Of a stretch of DNA of 64,000 nt, positions 22,143-33,499 are shown piece after piece (position 1 is the stretch's first letter; each line of letters opens with the position of its first letter). The notes beneath the pieces were generated by a model. The model was not told where the DNA came from. It ran no database searches and saw only the letters and a list, made by a program, of their open reading frames with translations. Source of the DNA: Catonia carolina (Eukaryota; Arthropoda; Insecta; Hemiptera; Achilidae). Location: assembly GCA_035578175.1 (NCBI GenBank), contig JAQMRL010000014.1, positions 9,817,274-9,881,273 on the forward strand, given 5' to 3'. The translations under genes and the position numbers were made by a program.

Positions 22143-22339
22143 TTTATTTTAGTATTATTACGAGCTGACGATGTGGTAAGGCCAGGAAAGCGCTACTTAC
22201 TAGGAACGTGTTCTTACTTTTTCTTTAACCGTTCTGGTGGGTTTTTAATAATTTTATTTATAACATATGATAAACAAATTCAAAAAACGGTATATATATA
22301 GGTACTACAATATTTAATAAATTAATAATTAAAGTTATA

Positions 22340-22670
22340 GAAACAACCCCTTTCATGAGCGGACGCGTCTCATAGCTGGCGGCAATTTTCAAAAAAGCTT
22401 ACCTTTGACTTCTGGCAAAAACCATTAGTGATTTCTGTATCGTCTCTTTAAGAATAATCGAATGACACTATTTTTGTTCCCAAATTACGACTTTAATTTA
22501 TTAACTTCCGGTTTTGGGCCACTTCCGGTCAAAACCGATTTAAAAGCCAATTTAGGCTCACTAACTTTTTGTGTTGATTACAAATCCGAAAACCGTTTGT
22601 TGATATTTTTTTCTAGTTGCTAAAATCTGGGTGTGACGGACGTACAAAGAAAAATTATGACAATTCAAAA
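22340..22670 (-). repeat. 134-bp-period repeat family, fragment
   Basis: 'gcgtctcatagctgg', 'aaaagcttacc', 'cttccggttttgggccactt' and the end 'gtgtgacggacgtac'. It directly abuts the next DINE-like repeat. Confidence 0.65.
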
Positions 22671-22675
22671 AAAAA

Positions 22676-23465
22676 TCTGGCGTGAAACACTCTCACGACT
22701 TTCTCTTGCCAATGAAAATAATGAACAATAAAACCTAACATTAGTAATGAAACATTAGAAATAAACGAAATAAATAACCTCAAAAACATTACCTTATTTT
22801 AATCATAAGTGAATTATGTAAAATGGAAATCAACCTCAGTTTGGCTTAAAAATACGAAAAATCACTATTTCACGCTAAACTACTCTTTAGAGAAAAATGC
22901 TGTAAATAAAAGTTGTAGATCTTTTAATTTCCTATAAATTTGATTTATACACTATTGTCGTGGTACCGTTAAACACTCTAAACCGTTAAACCTCCGTTAA
23001 GCACTCTAACTAAGTAAATTACCGCTAAACTAATTCGTATTACCGCTAAACTAAGCGTTACACAAAAAATGTTTGAAATGAAAGTTGTAGGGTTTTTAAA
23101 TTCTCTACAACTTTTATTATATACATTTTTACGATAAAATGCATATTATGGTCGCAATCTTTAAAAAAACAATTTTTGTACAAGAAAACAACTTCCCAAA
23201 GAATTTCAGCAGACATTACGCCTACCCTATCTTGTAGAGCATAAAAATGTAGTGAATAAGGCGATTTTTAAAAAAATCGTAGAGGCCGTTTTGAGAAAAT
23301 CGCAAAAAAGTTAAAAATGACACAAATAAACTACTTTTTCCGATAAACAGATTTTGATAAAAAGGTTCGTGTCGGATCCTCTAGTAGTACCTAACTTAAG
23401 TTTCAAGTTTCAACTTCGTACGATATTCCGTTCTTGAGATATTCTGTTCACACACACACACACAT

Positions 23466-23511
<46 letters not shown>

Positions 23512-23664
23512 GCACGCACACATAAGACTAATCGCTAAAAACATGTTTTTTTGGGGTTCAGGGGGTCTGAAAATGTGTATATCTGATGAAAACTCGATTT
23601 CGAAAAAATCGACATGAAAACAATACTTTCCTTCCTGCATATTCATATAGGCAGAGGAAGTAAA
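22676..23664 (-). mobile_element. DINE/HINE-like repeat, full length (~0.99 kb)
   Basis: All parts are visible: stem-loop end, CTTTCTCTTGCC, tandem units with a small local rearrangement at 22970-23050, a long CA/CG tract (23448-23521), the hairpin TCGATTT-cgaa-AAATCGA and the far end 'ggcagaggaagt'. Confidence 0.9.
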
Positions 23665-24102
23665 AATATGTTAAAGTTTAAATTATTGATTACTTGTAAA
23701 TAAAATGTTTTTAATAGACTATTGGTGTATTATCAGAGATCATAATATTGCAAAAACCATTTGTTTGTTATCTATGTTTTCAATCGAATGTACTAGAAGA
23801 AAATAATTACTAGTACAATTTCTATTAAGTCATAAAATATCATTCAATTTTATTATCTTTTAATGGTATTTTTTAAACATTAAGTGTATTTAATTACAAA
23901 TCGGAGCTTTAAATTTTATGTTGTAACAATTTCATTCAACAAAACAAATTTTACATTTTTCACAATCTACCGCAAAAAAAGCATGTGAAAAATTGACATT
24001 TTGTATACGGAATAATTTTAAACTGCTTGACAACATTTCGGGTTCTGATTATAAAGCTAATTTTTTAACCTAATGTGTGTACTATTTATATTAAAAATTT
24101 CA
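23665..24102. other. Unassigned spacer
   Basis: AT-rich sequence between two DINE-like repeats. Nothing recognised. Confidence 0.4.
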
Positions 24103-24106
24103 TTTT

Positions 24107-24978
24107 TACTTTCTCTTGCCTACATAAATATATACGAAGGAAAGTATTGTTTTCATGTCAATTTTTCGAAATTGAATATTCACCGGTACACGTTTTCAGA
24201 CCCCCTGATCCAAAAGACATGTTTTTAGCGATTGGTCTGTGTGTGTGTGTAAACAAAATATCTCAAGAACGAAACATCGTACGAAATTGAAACTTAAGTT
24301 TGGCTACATACCACTAGAGGAACCGACACGAACATTTTCATCAAAGTCGGTCACCGGAAGTACGGTAGTAGTTTATTCGTGACATTTTTCACTTTTTTGT
24401 GATTTTCTCATAAACGGCTGCTACAATTTTTTTAAAAATCCCCTCATTTACTACATTTTTTATGCTCTTTAAGATAGGGTAGGCGCCATGTCTGCTGAAA
24501 TTCTTTGGGAAGTTGTTTTCTCGTAAAAAAATTGTTTTTTAAAGATTGCGACCAAAATATGCATTTTACCGCAAAAATGTACATAATAAAAGTCGTAAAG
24601 AATTTAAAATCCTACAACTTTTATCCAAACATTGTGTTTTACAAAGCTTAGTTTAGCAGTAATTAGCGATTTTATGTTTTTTTTCTCACGAAAACGAGTA
24701 AAAATTTTTTTTAAGATTTCAGCTTTTGTATTCATTTTACGACAAGTGTATAATCAAATTTATAGGAAATTAAAAGATCTACAACTTTTATTGGGAGCAT
24801 TTTTCTCTACAGAGCTTAGTTTAAGTCAAACTGAAGTTGATTTCTATTTTACATCATTCACTCATGATTAAAATAAGGTTGATTTTTGAGGTTAGTGTTT
24901 TGTTAATTTCTAATGTTAGGTTGTACTGTTAATTATTTGCATTGGCAAGAAAAAGTCGTGTGAGTGTTTTACACCAGG
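24107..24978 (+). mobile_element. DINE/HINE-like repeat, full length
   Basis: Reads 5'-3' on the plus strand: tactttctcttgcc, short GT tract (24236-24250), 'tctgctgaaattctttggga', two tandem units, ggcaagaaaaagt, stem-loop GTGTGA-gtgtt-TTACAC. Confidence 0.9.
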
Positions 24979-25074
24979 TTTTTTAAAATATTTTTTTTTG
25001 TTTACACCGTCGTTTCTTTTTTTCCACCCAAAAGAATGCAGGGGAATTTTGTAAACGTGCCTGTTATACGTCAA

Positions 25075-25245
25075 TTTTGTTTTTTTGTTTTTCGTCTGAG
25101 TGATTTGCAATTGCTGCTAATGCAGACAGTGAAAAGAATAATAGATGAAGATGAGTTATGAAAAAATGCCACACCTGACCGGGAATCGAACCCGGGACCC
25201 CGGCGTAGAGGCAGTTGCACTAACCAATACGCCAACGGGCCAGCC
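25075..25245 (-). mobile_element. tRNA-derived SINE (type A2 head)
   Basis: On the minus strand: 'ttggcgtattggttagtgca' (A box), 'ctacgccggggtcccgggtt' and the B-box GGTTCGATTCCCGG, then a type A body ('ctgcattagcagcaattgca'). The head differs from other type A copies, as if a different tRNA were joined to the same body. Confidence 0.8.
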
Positions 25246-25433
25246 AAGAAGGCTATGGTAAAAAATAATTTTATTTACGCGTTTGAACAGGACGGGACGT
25301 TTTCTTTCAAAAACATTTTATTTATAATTGGCGTGAAATTAAAAAGTTACATAGCGAGAAAATTTTCGGCCATAAATAATTTCTTAATATTTATATCGTA
25401 AGAGTTGCATTTAATTATTATGTAAACAAAAAA

Positions 25434-26791
25434 TCTGGTGTGAAACACTCACACAACTTTCTCTTGCCAATACAAAAAATGAAAAATATAATCTAACATT
25501 ACTATAATAAAACATTACAAATAAACAAAAAAACTAACCTCAGAAAACATAATCTTATTTTAATTATGAGTGAATGATGTAAAATGAAAATCAATCTTAG
25601 TTTGGCTTAATATTACGGAAAATTACTCTTTCACGCTAAACTAGGATCTGTAGAGAAAAATGCTTAAACCAATTTCTATTTTAAGTTTCTATAAATTTTA
25701 TTGTATACACTTTTGTGTTTAAAATGCATTCTTAAACTAAAATTAATTTTTTACAGATTTTCATGGAAAAAAAACCGAAAATCACAAATTACCGCTGAAC
25801 TAAGCGTTATACGAAGAAATGTTTGAAATAAAAATTGTAGGTTTCTGAATTGTCTACAATTTTTATTATATACACTTTTACCCTAAAATGCATCATAAGA
25901 CCGAAATCTTAAAAAAAAACACATTTTTTTCTACGAGAAAACAGTTTTCCCAAGAATTTCAGCAGACATGGCGCCTACCCTATCATGTATAGCATAAAAA
26001 ATATAGTAAATTAGGTTATTTAAAAAAAAATCGTACTGGCCGTTTTTGAGAAAATCATAAAAACGTGAATAATTCACGAATAAACTACTTTTGGTTGACC
26101 GATTTTCATGTAAATGTTCATGTCGGGTCCTCTAGTAGTACCTAACTTAAGTTTCAACGTACGATATTCCGTTCTTGAGATATTTTTTTCACTCAGACAG
26201 ACCAATTCTCCCAATAACAGAAGACAGGTGGAGTGTCAAATTATTTACACTCAATCAGTTCGTTGCAGGGCTAAAATAAATAGTTCTGTTTCTTATCACA
26301 AGGTCAGCCAATTAAATGACTGAATCATTTAACAACAGAAGAGGTAGAGGTGTAGAGGTGTAGAGGTAGAGGTAGAGGTAGAGGTAGAGGTGAAGACACT
26401 AATCAGAGATATCTCCTCTGAAAGTAATGAATTTCATTATACAGCCAGACCATGTGGTGAATGAAGTGAAGGTGTCATTCGCAGAGTGGAAAATTATGTG
26501 CTTTTCAGAGAGCACGGCCTCATGATAAGGATACTTTTCCATTCAGTGAGGAAGGCAATGGTAAATATCACCACTCCTCGTTTTACTTAGTAAAACCTCT
26601 ACAGGTTCAAACCAACCTTTCAGCTGATGACCTAAACAACAACAACAGACCAATTGCTAAAAACATGGTTTTTGGTTCAGGGGGTTTGAAAACGTGTTTA
26701 TCCGTAGAAAACTAGATTTCGTAAAATCGATATGAAAACAATAGTTTCCTTTCTTATAATTATACTGATATAGGGCAAGAGAGAGTAAAAA
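25434..26791 (-). mobile_element. DINE/HINE-like repeat split by a structured SINE
   Basis: 25434-26208 and 26645-26791 together form one copy. A SINE sits beside the usual GT-tract position, with the target duplication acagaccaatt at 26198-26208 and 26645-26655. The far end is 'gggcaagagagagt'. Confidence 0.88.
26209..26644 (+). mobile_element. Structured SINE (type B) with target duplication and AAC tail
   Basis: Starts 'ctcccaataacagaagacag' and ends 'gctgatgacctaaacaacaa'. The 11-bp direct repeat acagaccaatt flanks it. An expanded 'gaggtagaggtgta' run (26338-26394) lengthens the copy. This is the cleanest proof of the element's borders and of retroposition. Confidence 0.93.
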
Positions 26792-26819
26792 AAGTGTTAT
26801 AGAATGAGTTCGAACTTTT

Positions 26820-27790
26820 TACTTTCTCTTGCCTATATGAATAAATAGAAAAGAAAGTAATGTTTTCATGTCAATTTTTCGAGATCTACCGTTTTCAGAC
26901 CCCATGAACCCAAAAAAATGTTTTCAGCGATTGGTCTGTGTGTGTGCGCGTGCGCGTGTGCGTGTGTGTGTGTGTGTGTGTACGCGCGCGCGCGCGCGCG
27001 CGTGTGTGTGAACAGAATATCTCAAGAATGTAACCTCGTACGAATTTGAAACTTGAAACTTAAGTTACATACCACTACCGGACCCGACACGAACATTTTC
27101 ATCAAAATCGGTCAACCAAAAGAAGTAGTTTATTCGTGTAATTTTTCACTTTTTTGCGATTTTCTCAAAAAACGGGTCCTACGGTTTTTTTTAAAAATCG
27201 CCTGGTTTACTAAATTTTTTATGCTCTACAAGATAGGGTAGGTTCCATGTCTGCTGAATTTTTTGGGGGGGCTGTTCTTTCGTAGAAAAAATATTTTATT
27301 TAAGATTGCGGCTTTAATATGCATTTTAGCGCAATAATGTATAATAAAAGTTGAAGAGAATTTAGAATCCTACAACTATTACTTTAAGCTTTTTTTTGTA
27401 TAACTATTAGTTTAGCGGTAATTAGCAATTTTCAGTTTGTTTCTCTCACGAAAACGTGTAAAAAATCGATTTTTTAAGATTTTAGCCTTAATATGCAATT
27501 TACGACAAAAGTGTATCTAATTAAATTTATAGGAAATTAAAAGATCTACAACTTTTATTTAGAGCATTTTTCTCTATAGAGCCTAGTTTTGGCGTGAAAG
27601 ATTGATTTTCCGTATTTTTAAGCCAAACTGAAATTGATTTTCATATTGCGTCTTTCACTCATGATTAAAATTAGGTTATGTTTATTGAGGTTAGTTTTTT
27701 GTGTATTTTTAATGTTGTATTACTAATGTTAGGTTGTATTGTTATATTTGCATTGGCAAGAGAAAGTCGTGTTAGTGTTTCACACCAGAT
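26820..27790 (+). mobile_element. DINE/HINE-like repeat, full length
   Basis: Plus orientation, with a GT/GC alternating tract of about 70 bp (26937-27009), the conserved block, tandem units, ggcaagagaaagt and stem-loop. Its flank and SINE order match 24107-25245 (see duplication finding). Confidence 0.9.
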
Positions 27791-27884
27791 TTAAAAAAAA
27801 AAATTTAATATATTTTTGTTTACACCGTAATTTTTTTTTTCTACCCAACAGAATGCAGGGAAATTTTGTAAGCGTGCCTGTTAT

Positions 27885-28020
27885 GTTTTGCAATTGCTGC
27901 TAATGCAGACAGTGAGAAGAATGATAGATGATGATGTTATGAAAAAATGCCACACTGACCGGGAATCGAACCCGGGACCCCAGCGTAGAAGCCAGTTGCA
28001 CTATCCAATACGCCAACGGG
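27885..28020 (-). mobile_element. tRNA-derived SINE (type A2 head), truncated
   Basis: Same head and body as 25075-25245, but the A-box end is cut at 'cgccaacggg' by a junction to 'atatatccgtagaaaac'. Confidence 0.75.
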
Positions 28021-28140
28021 ATATATCCGTAGAAAACTCGATTTCGTAAAATAGCTAAAACAATAGTTTCCTTTCTTTTAATTATATTTATATAGGGCAA
28101 GAGAGAGTAAAAAAAATGTTATAGAATGTGTTAGAACTTT
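28021..28140 (-). repeat. Duplicate of 26699-26820 (DINE-like 5' end plus flank)
   Basis: 'tatccgtagaaaactcgatt', 'cctttctt.taattata', 'tagggcaagagagagtaaaa' and the flank 'tgttatagaatg.gtt' match 26699-26815, including non-repeat flank. Confidence 0.8.
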
Positions 28141-28736
28141 TTTATAAAGATAAGGGAAATATTTATAATAAGACAATACGATAATTTTCATATGATATTT
28201 ATTGTACAAATGGTAATAGCTTTTAGAAGCGACATTTCCTGAATGATCTACCCCCTCTACTATGAAAGAATGAGTGTGTATCATTCATACTGTAGAATAT
28301 ACCGACTAAAAACCACACCTTCGCCTTTTATACACCACACGACTTCCTGTGTTTAGCTTTTTAAAACCTCTGCATTTACCGACACACATATACTAACACA
28401 CACAAACACACGGACTGCAGCAGGCTTGTAGACTTCTCTACGATTATAGACACTGAATTACGTCAAAATAATTAGTTGAAAATTTTCGCTTTACACTTCC
28501 GTTCCAGATATATAACATGCAGTACAACAGTTCACACGGATGTACAGAAAATAATATTGAAGTATACAATACACGCAACTTTCCGTACTGTAAATGCAAT
28601 TAAATATCAGTAATCAATCTTGATAATTTATTTTTTATTGTAACTTTCAAACAGTACGCTTAATTTTTATATAAAATGTAACTTAATATTATTAATTATG
28701 CAAATAAATAATAAAAATTAATTATTTATACATTAT
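28141..28736. other. Unassigned
   Basis: AT-rich, with a short CA-rich patch at 28382-28412. No gene or repeat recognised. Confidence 0.4.
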
Positions 28737-29545
28737 CGCCTCTGTAGCGTAGTGGTAACGCGCTAGCCTACCACGCGGATGTCCCGGGTTCGATTCTTGT
28801 TTTTGCGTCCAGGAGACCCCAGGAGGAGTATAGGACATGTCAGTTGTAACAACGGAAATACATATTTAAAAGAATCAAACAATGTATAACTACTACCAAG
28901 AAAGAAATTCTTGTACGCTATAAAAAGTTTCACCGAGCAAGTAATTTTTCAGATTTTTTTAAAGGAATGCAAATTATCACATTTTAAAAATTGGGGTAAT
29001 TTATTCATGAATTTTCTCCCTGCATAAGTAAGTTTTTGTTCAAACAATTTTGTGGAGTGATTAGCCACATAATAATCATTTCTGTTTCTCGTGTTATGAT
29101 TGTGAACATTGAAATTTTGCATAAAATTATTTTGACTAACATACATAATCACCTCAAAAATATAAAGAGAGGGAACCGTAAGCAATTTAAGCTCCTTAAA
29201 TAGTGGCCGGCATGAGGTTAGCTGGTTAGCTTCCAACATACACCTAATAGCTTTCTTTTGAATTTTAAAAACCCTATTCATATTACCCATGCTAGAATTA
29301 CCCCAAGATACCATAACGGATATGAGACATGATAAGGCCATGATAAGCTGCCATTGAAATTTTTTATCATTTAATCTGGCTATTCGTTTTAGTGCAAATA
29401 CCCCAGATGAAATTTTACTGCAAACTTGATTGGTATTCCTGGCCAGAATCTAGAAATTTTCACAAGGTAAAATCCACCATTCCTAAATCCCAACGTAGTC
29501 GCTAATGAACAGGCTGTTGATACGACTTTAAATAAAGTAAAATAA
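28737..29545 (+). mobile_element. tRNA-derived SINE (Gly-like head) split by a LINE
   Basis: The head at 28737-28797 has A box 'tagcgtagtggtaacgcg', 'cctaccacgcgg' and B box GGTTCGATTC. The tail at about 29480-29545 ('cccaacgtagtcgctaatga', then 'ttgatacgac') matches the tail of the 30640 SINE. The LINE 28798-29475 lies between them in opposite orientation. Confidence 0.7.
28798..29475 (-). pseudogene. non-LTR retrotransposon, 3' end with ORF2 C-terminus
   Basis: Minus strand. The ORF piece (29341-28949) carries GNSSMGNMNRVFKIQKKAIR, FKELKLLTVPSLYIFEV and NHNTRNRNDYYVANHSTKLF, the thumb/C-terminal domain of a jockey/CR1-like reverse transcriptase. It ends with the family 3' UTR ('tgacatgtcctatactcctc', GGACGCAAAAA) at 28800. 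The 5' truncation leaves no RT core. Confidence 0.85.
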
Positions 29546-29555
29546 AACAAATTGT

Positions 29556-29948
29556 GTTTAGGTCATTAGCCGAAAGGCTTATTTGAACCTCTAGAGGCTT
29601 TACTAAGTAAAACGAGGAGTCAGGTGATTCACCATTGCCTTCCTCACCGAGTGTAAAATATGTTTATCAGCATATTAGACCCTCTGAAAAGCATCTAATT
29701 TTCACCCTGCAAATGATATTTTTACTTCATTCACCACAGAGTCTGGCTGTATAATGAAATTCATTAACTTCAGAGGAGATAACTATGATTAGTGTCTTTT
29801 ACACCTCTACCTCTTCTGTTCTTAAATGCTTCAGTCGTATAATTTGCTGACCATGTGATACGAAACAGCTACTATTGTTTGTAGCCGTGAAACTAGCAGA
29901 TCGAGTGCAAATAATTTAACACTCCACCTGCCCGTTATGGGCAAAAAA
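29556..29948 (-). mobile_element. Structured SINE (type B)
   Basis: 'gtttaggtcattagccgaaa' to 'cccgttatgggca'. The 3' hairpins and the body are intact. Confidence 0.9.
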
Positions 29949-29967
29949 TTAACATAATTTATTTGTG

Positions 29968-30185
29968 GTTGTTTAGGTCAGTGCGGTCCAACCCACGGCC
30001 TTCTTAATTATTTTGTTGGCACTTACCCTCTGCGGCGGAATTAACATCAATTTTGACGGAAGGGTCAATAACGGGGTGTCTGGGGAGTATGGAACTTCCC
30101 CCAGGAGAACGGGACGTCCGGGGGTCCTCTCACGGGGGGAAAATGCAAAAATACACATCTTATAAACACGTTTTTGCGGATTTCT
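29968..30185 (-). mobile_element. Unknown element sharing the structured SINE's 3' end
   Basis: On the minus strand this GC-richer sequence (runs of C and G, 'ggacgtcccgttctcctggg') ends 'tgacctaaacaac', the same 3' terminus as the type B SINE. The rest is unrelated to it. It may be the 3' UTR of a LINE partner or another SINE. A 61-codon open frame inside has no recognisable motif. Confidence 0.4.
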
Positions 30186-30405
30186 GAGCCTATAATTTTT
30201 AATTTTAATCTCTCATTTTAAGGTCACGGTTTTCTCCTTTCTTCTGTCCACCCGATGTTCTGTTTTTTTTCTTCATGGAAGCCCTTGAAGTCCGTAATTA
30301 GTTGTCTGAATTTGATTTAGTCATTCAGTTTTTTCGGCTATTCCGGTTTTCTAAATATCCTCTGAGTTCTTTAAACCATTTATCTCACAACTTAAGTTCG
30401 CTACA

Positions 30406-31425
30406 TACAGTATAGTTGCGGTAATCTGAACATGTAAGATGTCCAACCTTTGCGGATTATCGATATCTACAATCATAGATTTCGGCAATCAAATTACAAA
30501 TACAATGTACAGTAGGATAAAAAAATACAGATTTAACAAAATACGAGAACACAAAATTATAAATTAATTTGAAATCTGTTACAGTATTATTTTCATACCA
30601 TTTTAAAACAAAACACAATTTTAAAACAAACAATGGTAACTTGCGCCAGCCGTATTGGGGTAGTTGGCAACGTGCTCGCCTCTCATCATGCGGTCTTGGG
30701 TTCGAATCCCACGCAGGCACGACATCTTTTCATACGTTACAAAAAATCATTTCATCCTTCACAGTTACAACCCAACGTCGTCGCTAATGACCACTGTAGT
30801 TGATGCGACGTTAAATAAACAAAGAAAAAAGGTAAGTAGTGATTGCCAGTAGAGTTACTCCACGGGAAAAATGTTATACGATCTTTTTTTCAACTTTGAA
30901 TCCAGCGGCAGTCTTTTCCCCCCTTATAAACTAAGTTTTTTCCAGTTCAATGTCGATTTATCTCCGTTGTAAACTTGATCTGCTGTTAAACCCCGTTTTT
31001 CTACTTCATCCTAGAATTTTGTTTTAAAGTCCATAAAATCGTCGATATCACTAAAATTTTTTTCACCGGTAACAATTAACAATCTAATACCGTATCGTTG
31101 TTTGAATTTGTCCAGTCTGCCTATACTGGCTTTCCCGGTCATTTCTTTTTTAAAAAAATTCGCTTTTGGGTGAGAATGTCTCTACATATTATAGATTGCC
31201 TTCCTCTTTCTTGCAAAACCATGAATATATATAAAGCTCGCTCGGCATCAGGTTTACTTGCTGCTTTCAATGTTTTTCTTTTCAGTGGTTCGCACTCCAT
31301 TTATTAGACGTTTTAAAGAATTTTCTAAATGCTAAAAATATAATTAAAAACATGATAATAAGTGATCGTTTGGATTACTGGAGGTTACGGTGTACCAGGG
31401 GTTCGGATTACCGGACCTTACTGTA
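30406..31425 (-). mobile_element. pogo/Tigger-type transposon, degenerate
   Basis: Left terminus TACAGTATAGTTGCGGTAAT and right terminus (complement) TACAGTAAGGTCCGGTAATC form inverted repeats. Between them, on the minus strand, is a broken CENP-B/jerky-type transposase: ERALYIFMVLQERGRQSII, ADQVYNGDKSTLNWKKL and EKTAAGFKVEKK, with stops and frameshifts. A tRNA SINE (30640-30835) is inserted. Confidence 0.75.
30640..30835 (+). mobile_element. tRNA-derived SINE (type A head, alternative tail)
   Basis: The head 'ttggggtagttggcaacgtg' with B box GGTTCGAATCC equals type A. The tail switches to 'cagttacaacccaacgtcgt' and ends 'gcgacgttaaataaac', as in the Gly-like SINEs. Confidence 0.88.
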
Positions 31426-31971
31426 TTTAATTGTCTTAAAAATTCGTTTTGTTATTCATTCTATACAGGTGTCCGTAGTAGTCTTCTAAACGTTTCCATT
31501 AATCGTTAACTTTCCTTGTACAGTTCTCGACCTCGTAACCTATATTGTTCGTCTGATATCTTTGAGCCCTGATATCTTACGGAGGATGTTTCCCTCAAAT
31601 GTCTCTGCTTCTCTTAGATCAGCCTTCCCGGTTATTCTAAGGCACTCACTTGCGTACAGACACACGGTTGTTATCAAAGTATTGTAATGTCTAATATTGG
31701 CCTGTTTTGATATGCTTTCTTCTTCTACATATGGTGAGTTCCTCGGATTGCACCGTCCATCTTTCCTCGTCTGTTGTTGTTCGCTTCCTTTACGCTGGTC
31801 TTCGGTTGTATTATTTCCCCGAGATACTTAAAGCTATCAACTTTTCCAATTCTACCGTATTGTGTCTTCAAGTGACACGATATTGTTTTTAACAGGTTGA
31901 CTGCTATTCCAATGACAAGGAGTTTTGCCAGAAATGTTACAATGGTTTTTCCCCTTTTCATTCAATATAGT

Positions 31972-32315
31972 ACGAGGTGTGGCTATTAAAAACGAGACTG
32001 ACGTTGTAAAAAATTTAATTTTAATTTTATACATAATCGCTTATTGTCACCTTCAATATACATTCCTTCTCTATCCCTACAATGCTTCATGCGAATTTTC
32101 CATTGTTGAAAACAGTGCTAGAAGTCATCTTCTGTCAGCTCCTTCAGGACACGTGCCGCTTTCTCTTTTACAGCTTCCACAGACTCAAATTTTGTCCCTT
32201 TTAATGCAGATTTCACGTTAGGGAATATGTAGAAGTCACATGGTGGAAGATCTGGTGAATAAGGTGGAAGTTCTAACATTGAGATGCTGTACTTGGGTAG
32301 GAACCTCAATACTAG
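31972..32315 (-). mobile_element. mariner fragment (3' end and transposase C-terminus)
   Basis: Starts TACGAGGTGTGGCTATTAAA. On the minus strand it carries DLPPCDFYIFP and VKEKAARVLKELTEDDF. It is truncated near 32315. Confidence 0.88.
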
Positions 32316-33050
32316 ACAGCTAGGAGCTGTCAATACCAGATCAAGTCAAAAACGACGTGAAAGTAATGAAACACTGATACGTGTCTCATAGCGTTTCTGG
32401 CAATATGAACTGAAATACAAAAATATGTCTCACAGCAGTCAACCCATTAATAATGTTCGTTACCTATGTATTTAGTTTTCTCGAAGGAAATCTGTAATTC
32501 TGACTGAACAATACAGTAAAGAATATTCCATTTCACAAAAAAAGAAATTAATGACTATGGTGGCAGTGATCCATCACAGTATCCTTTCTTTATTTTTTCC
32601 GGTTATTAATGATAATTGTCAGAAGAATAAAATAAAGTGGGTTAAACGAAATACAGTGTGTGAAATTACTTGCGGAAATCTTATTTTAATAATCCATTGT
32701 TTTAGAAATTAAATCGCACCGAACTTCATCATTACTGCTATAATTATAACTAATCAAGTAACCTGGTCTAATTAATAATATAAAAATTATGACATCCGTT
32801 CAACAATCCAAAATATATTTATAGAGTGTACCTTTTCATTTTTATTATCTTATATGGGTAAAGAAAGTAAATGTATCGATTTTTTCTCTCACTTTCTCCC
32901 AGCTTAATGAAGTCTTTTCCATAAACTACATTAATTCAATAAGTTTACCAGTATCGTATGTCAGTTGAGCTCAACCTTTTTCATTTGCATACCCCTTAAC
33001 AAATTATTTTTATAAAATGTACCCCTGAATTAGATTTTATAGGCACGTAA
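32316..33050. other. Unassigned
   Basis: AT-rich. No match to the window's repeat families apart from 'tatatgggtaaagaaagtaa' at 32853, a possible DINE-like end. Confidence 0.4.
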
Positions 33051-33054
33051 AATG

Positions 33055-33452
33055 CCCAAAACGGGCAGGCGGAGTGTTATTTTAATTGCATTCTATCTGT
33101 TTGGTCCAGGACTAAAAAAAATAGTTCTGTTTCTTATCACATAGTTAGCCACTTATATGACTAAACTATTTAAGAACAGAAGAGGTAGAGGTGTAAAAGA
33201 CACTAGTCAGAGTTATCTCCTCTGAGAGTAATGAATTTCACTATGCAGCCAGACCCTGTGGTGAATGAAGTGAAGGTGTCATTTGCAGGGTGGAAAGTGA
33301 GTGCTTTTCGGAGGGCCCGGCATGCTGATAAGCATACTCTTTCAACTCAGTGAGGAAGGCAATGGTAAACCACCTTACTCCTCGTTTTTACTTAGTAATA
33401 CCTCTAGAGGTTCAAGCCAGCCTTTCGGCTGTTGACCTAAACAACAACAACA
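33055..33452 (+). mobile_element. Structured SINE (type B), full length
   Basis: 'atgcccaaaacgggcaggcg' to 'ggctgttgacctaaacaaca', with (AAC)n. All internal hairpins are visible. Confidence 0.92.
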
Positions 33453-33499
33453 GGTACGTAAAATGAAAGACGAAGCCTGGTTTGGAAAAATAGTGTGTT

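Larger units (their letters stand above)
30225..31965 (-). pseudogene. non-LTR retrotransposon ORF2 fragment, split by a Tigger element
   Basis: 31965-31430 and 30405-30225 read as one degenerate LINE C-terminus on the minus strand, with VDSFKYLGEIIQPKTS, then LYASECL-, ADLREAE- and WFKEL-like pieces in shifting frames. The break at 30406-31425 is the Tigger element, inserted at TA. A related fragment lies at 55375-55515. Confidence 0.65.
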
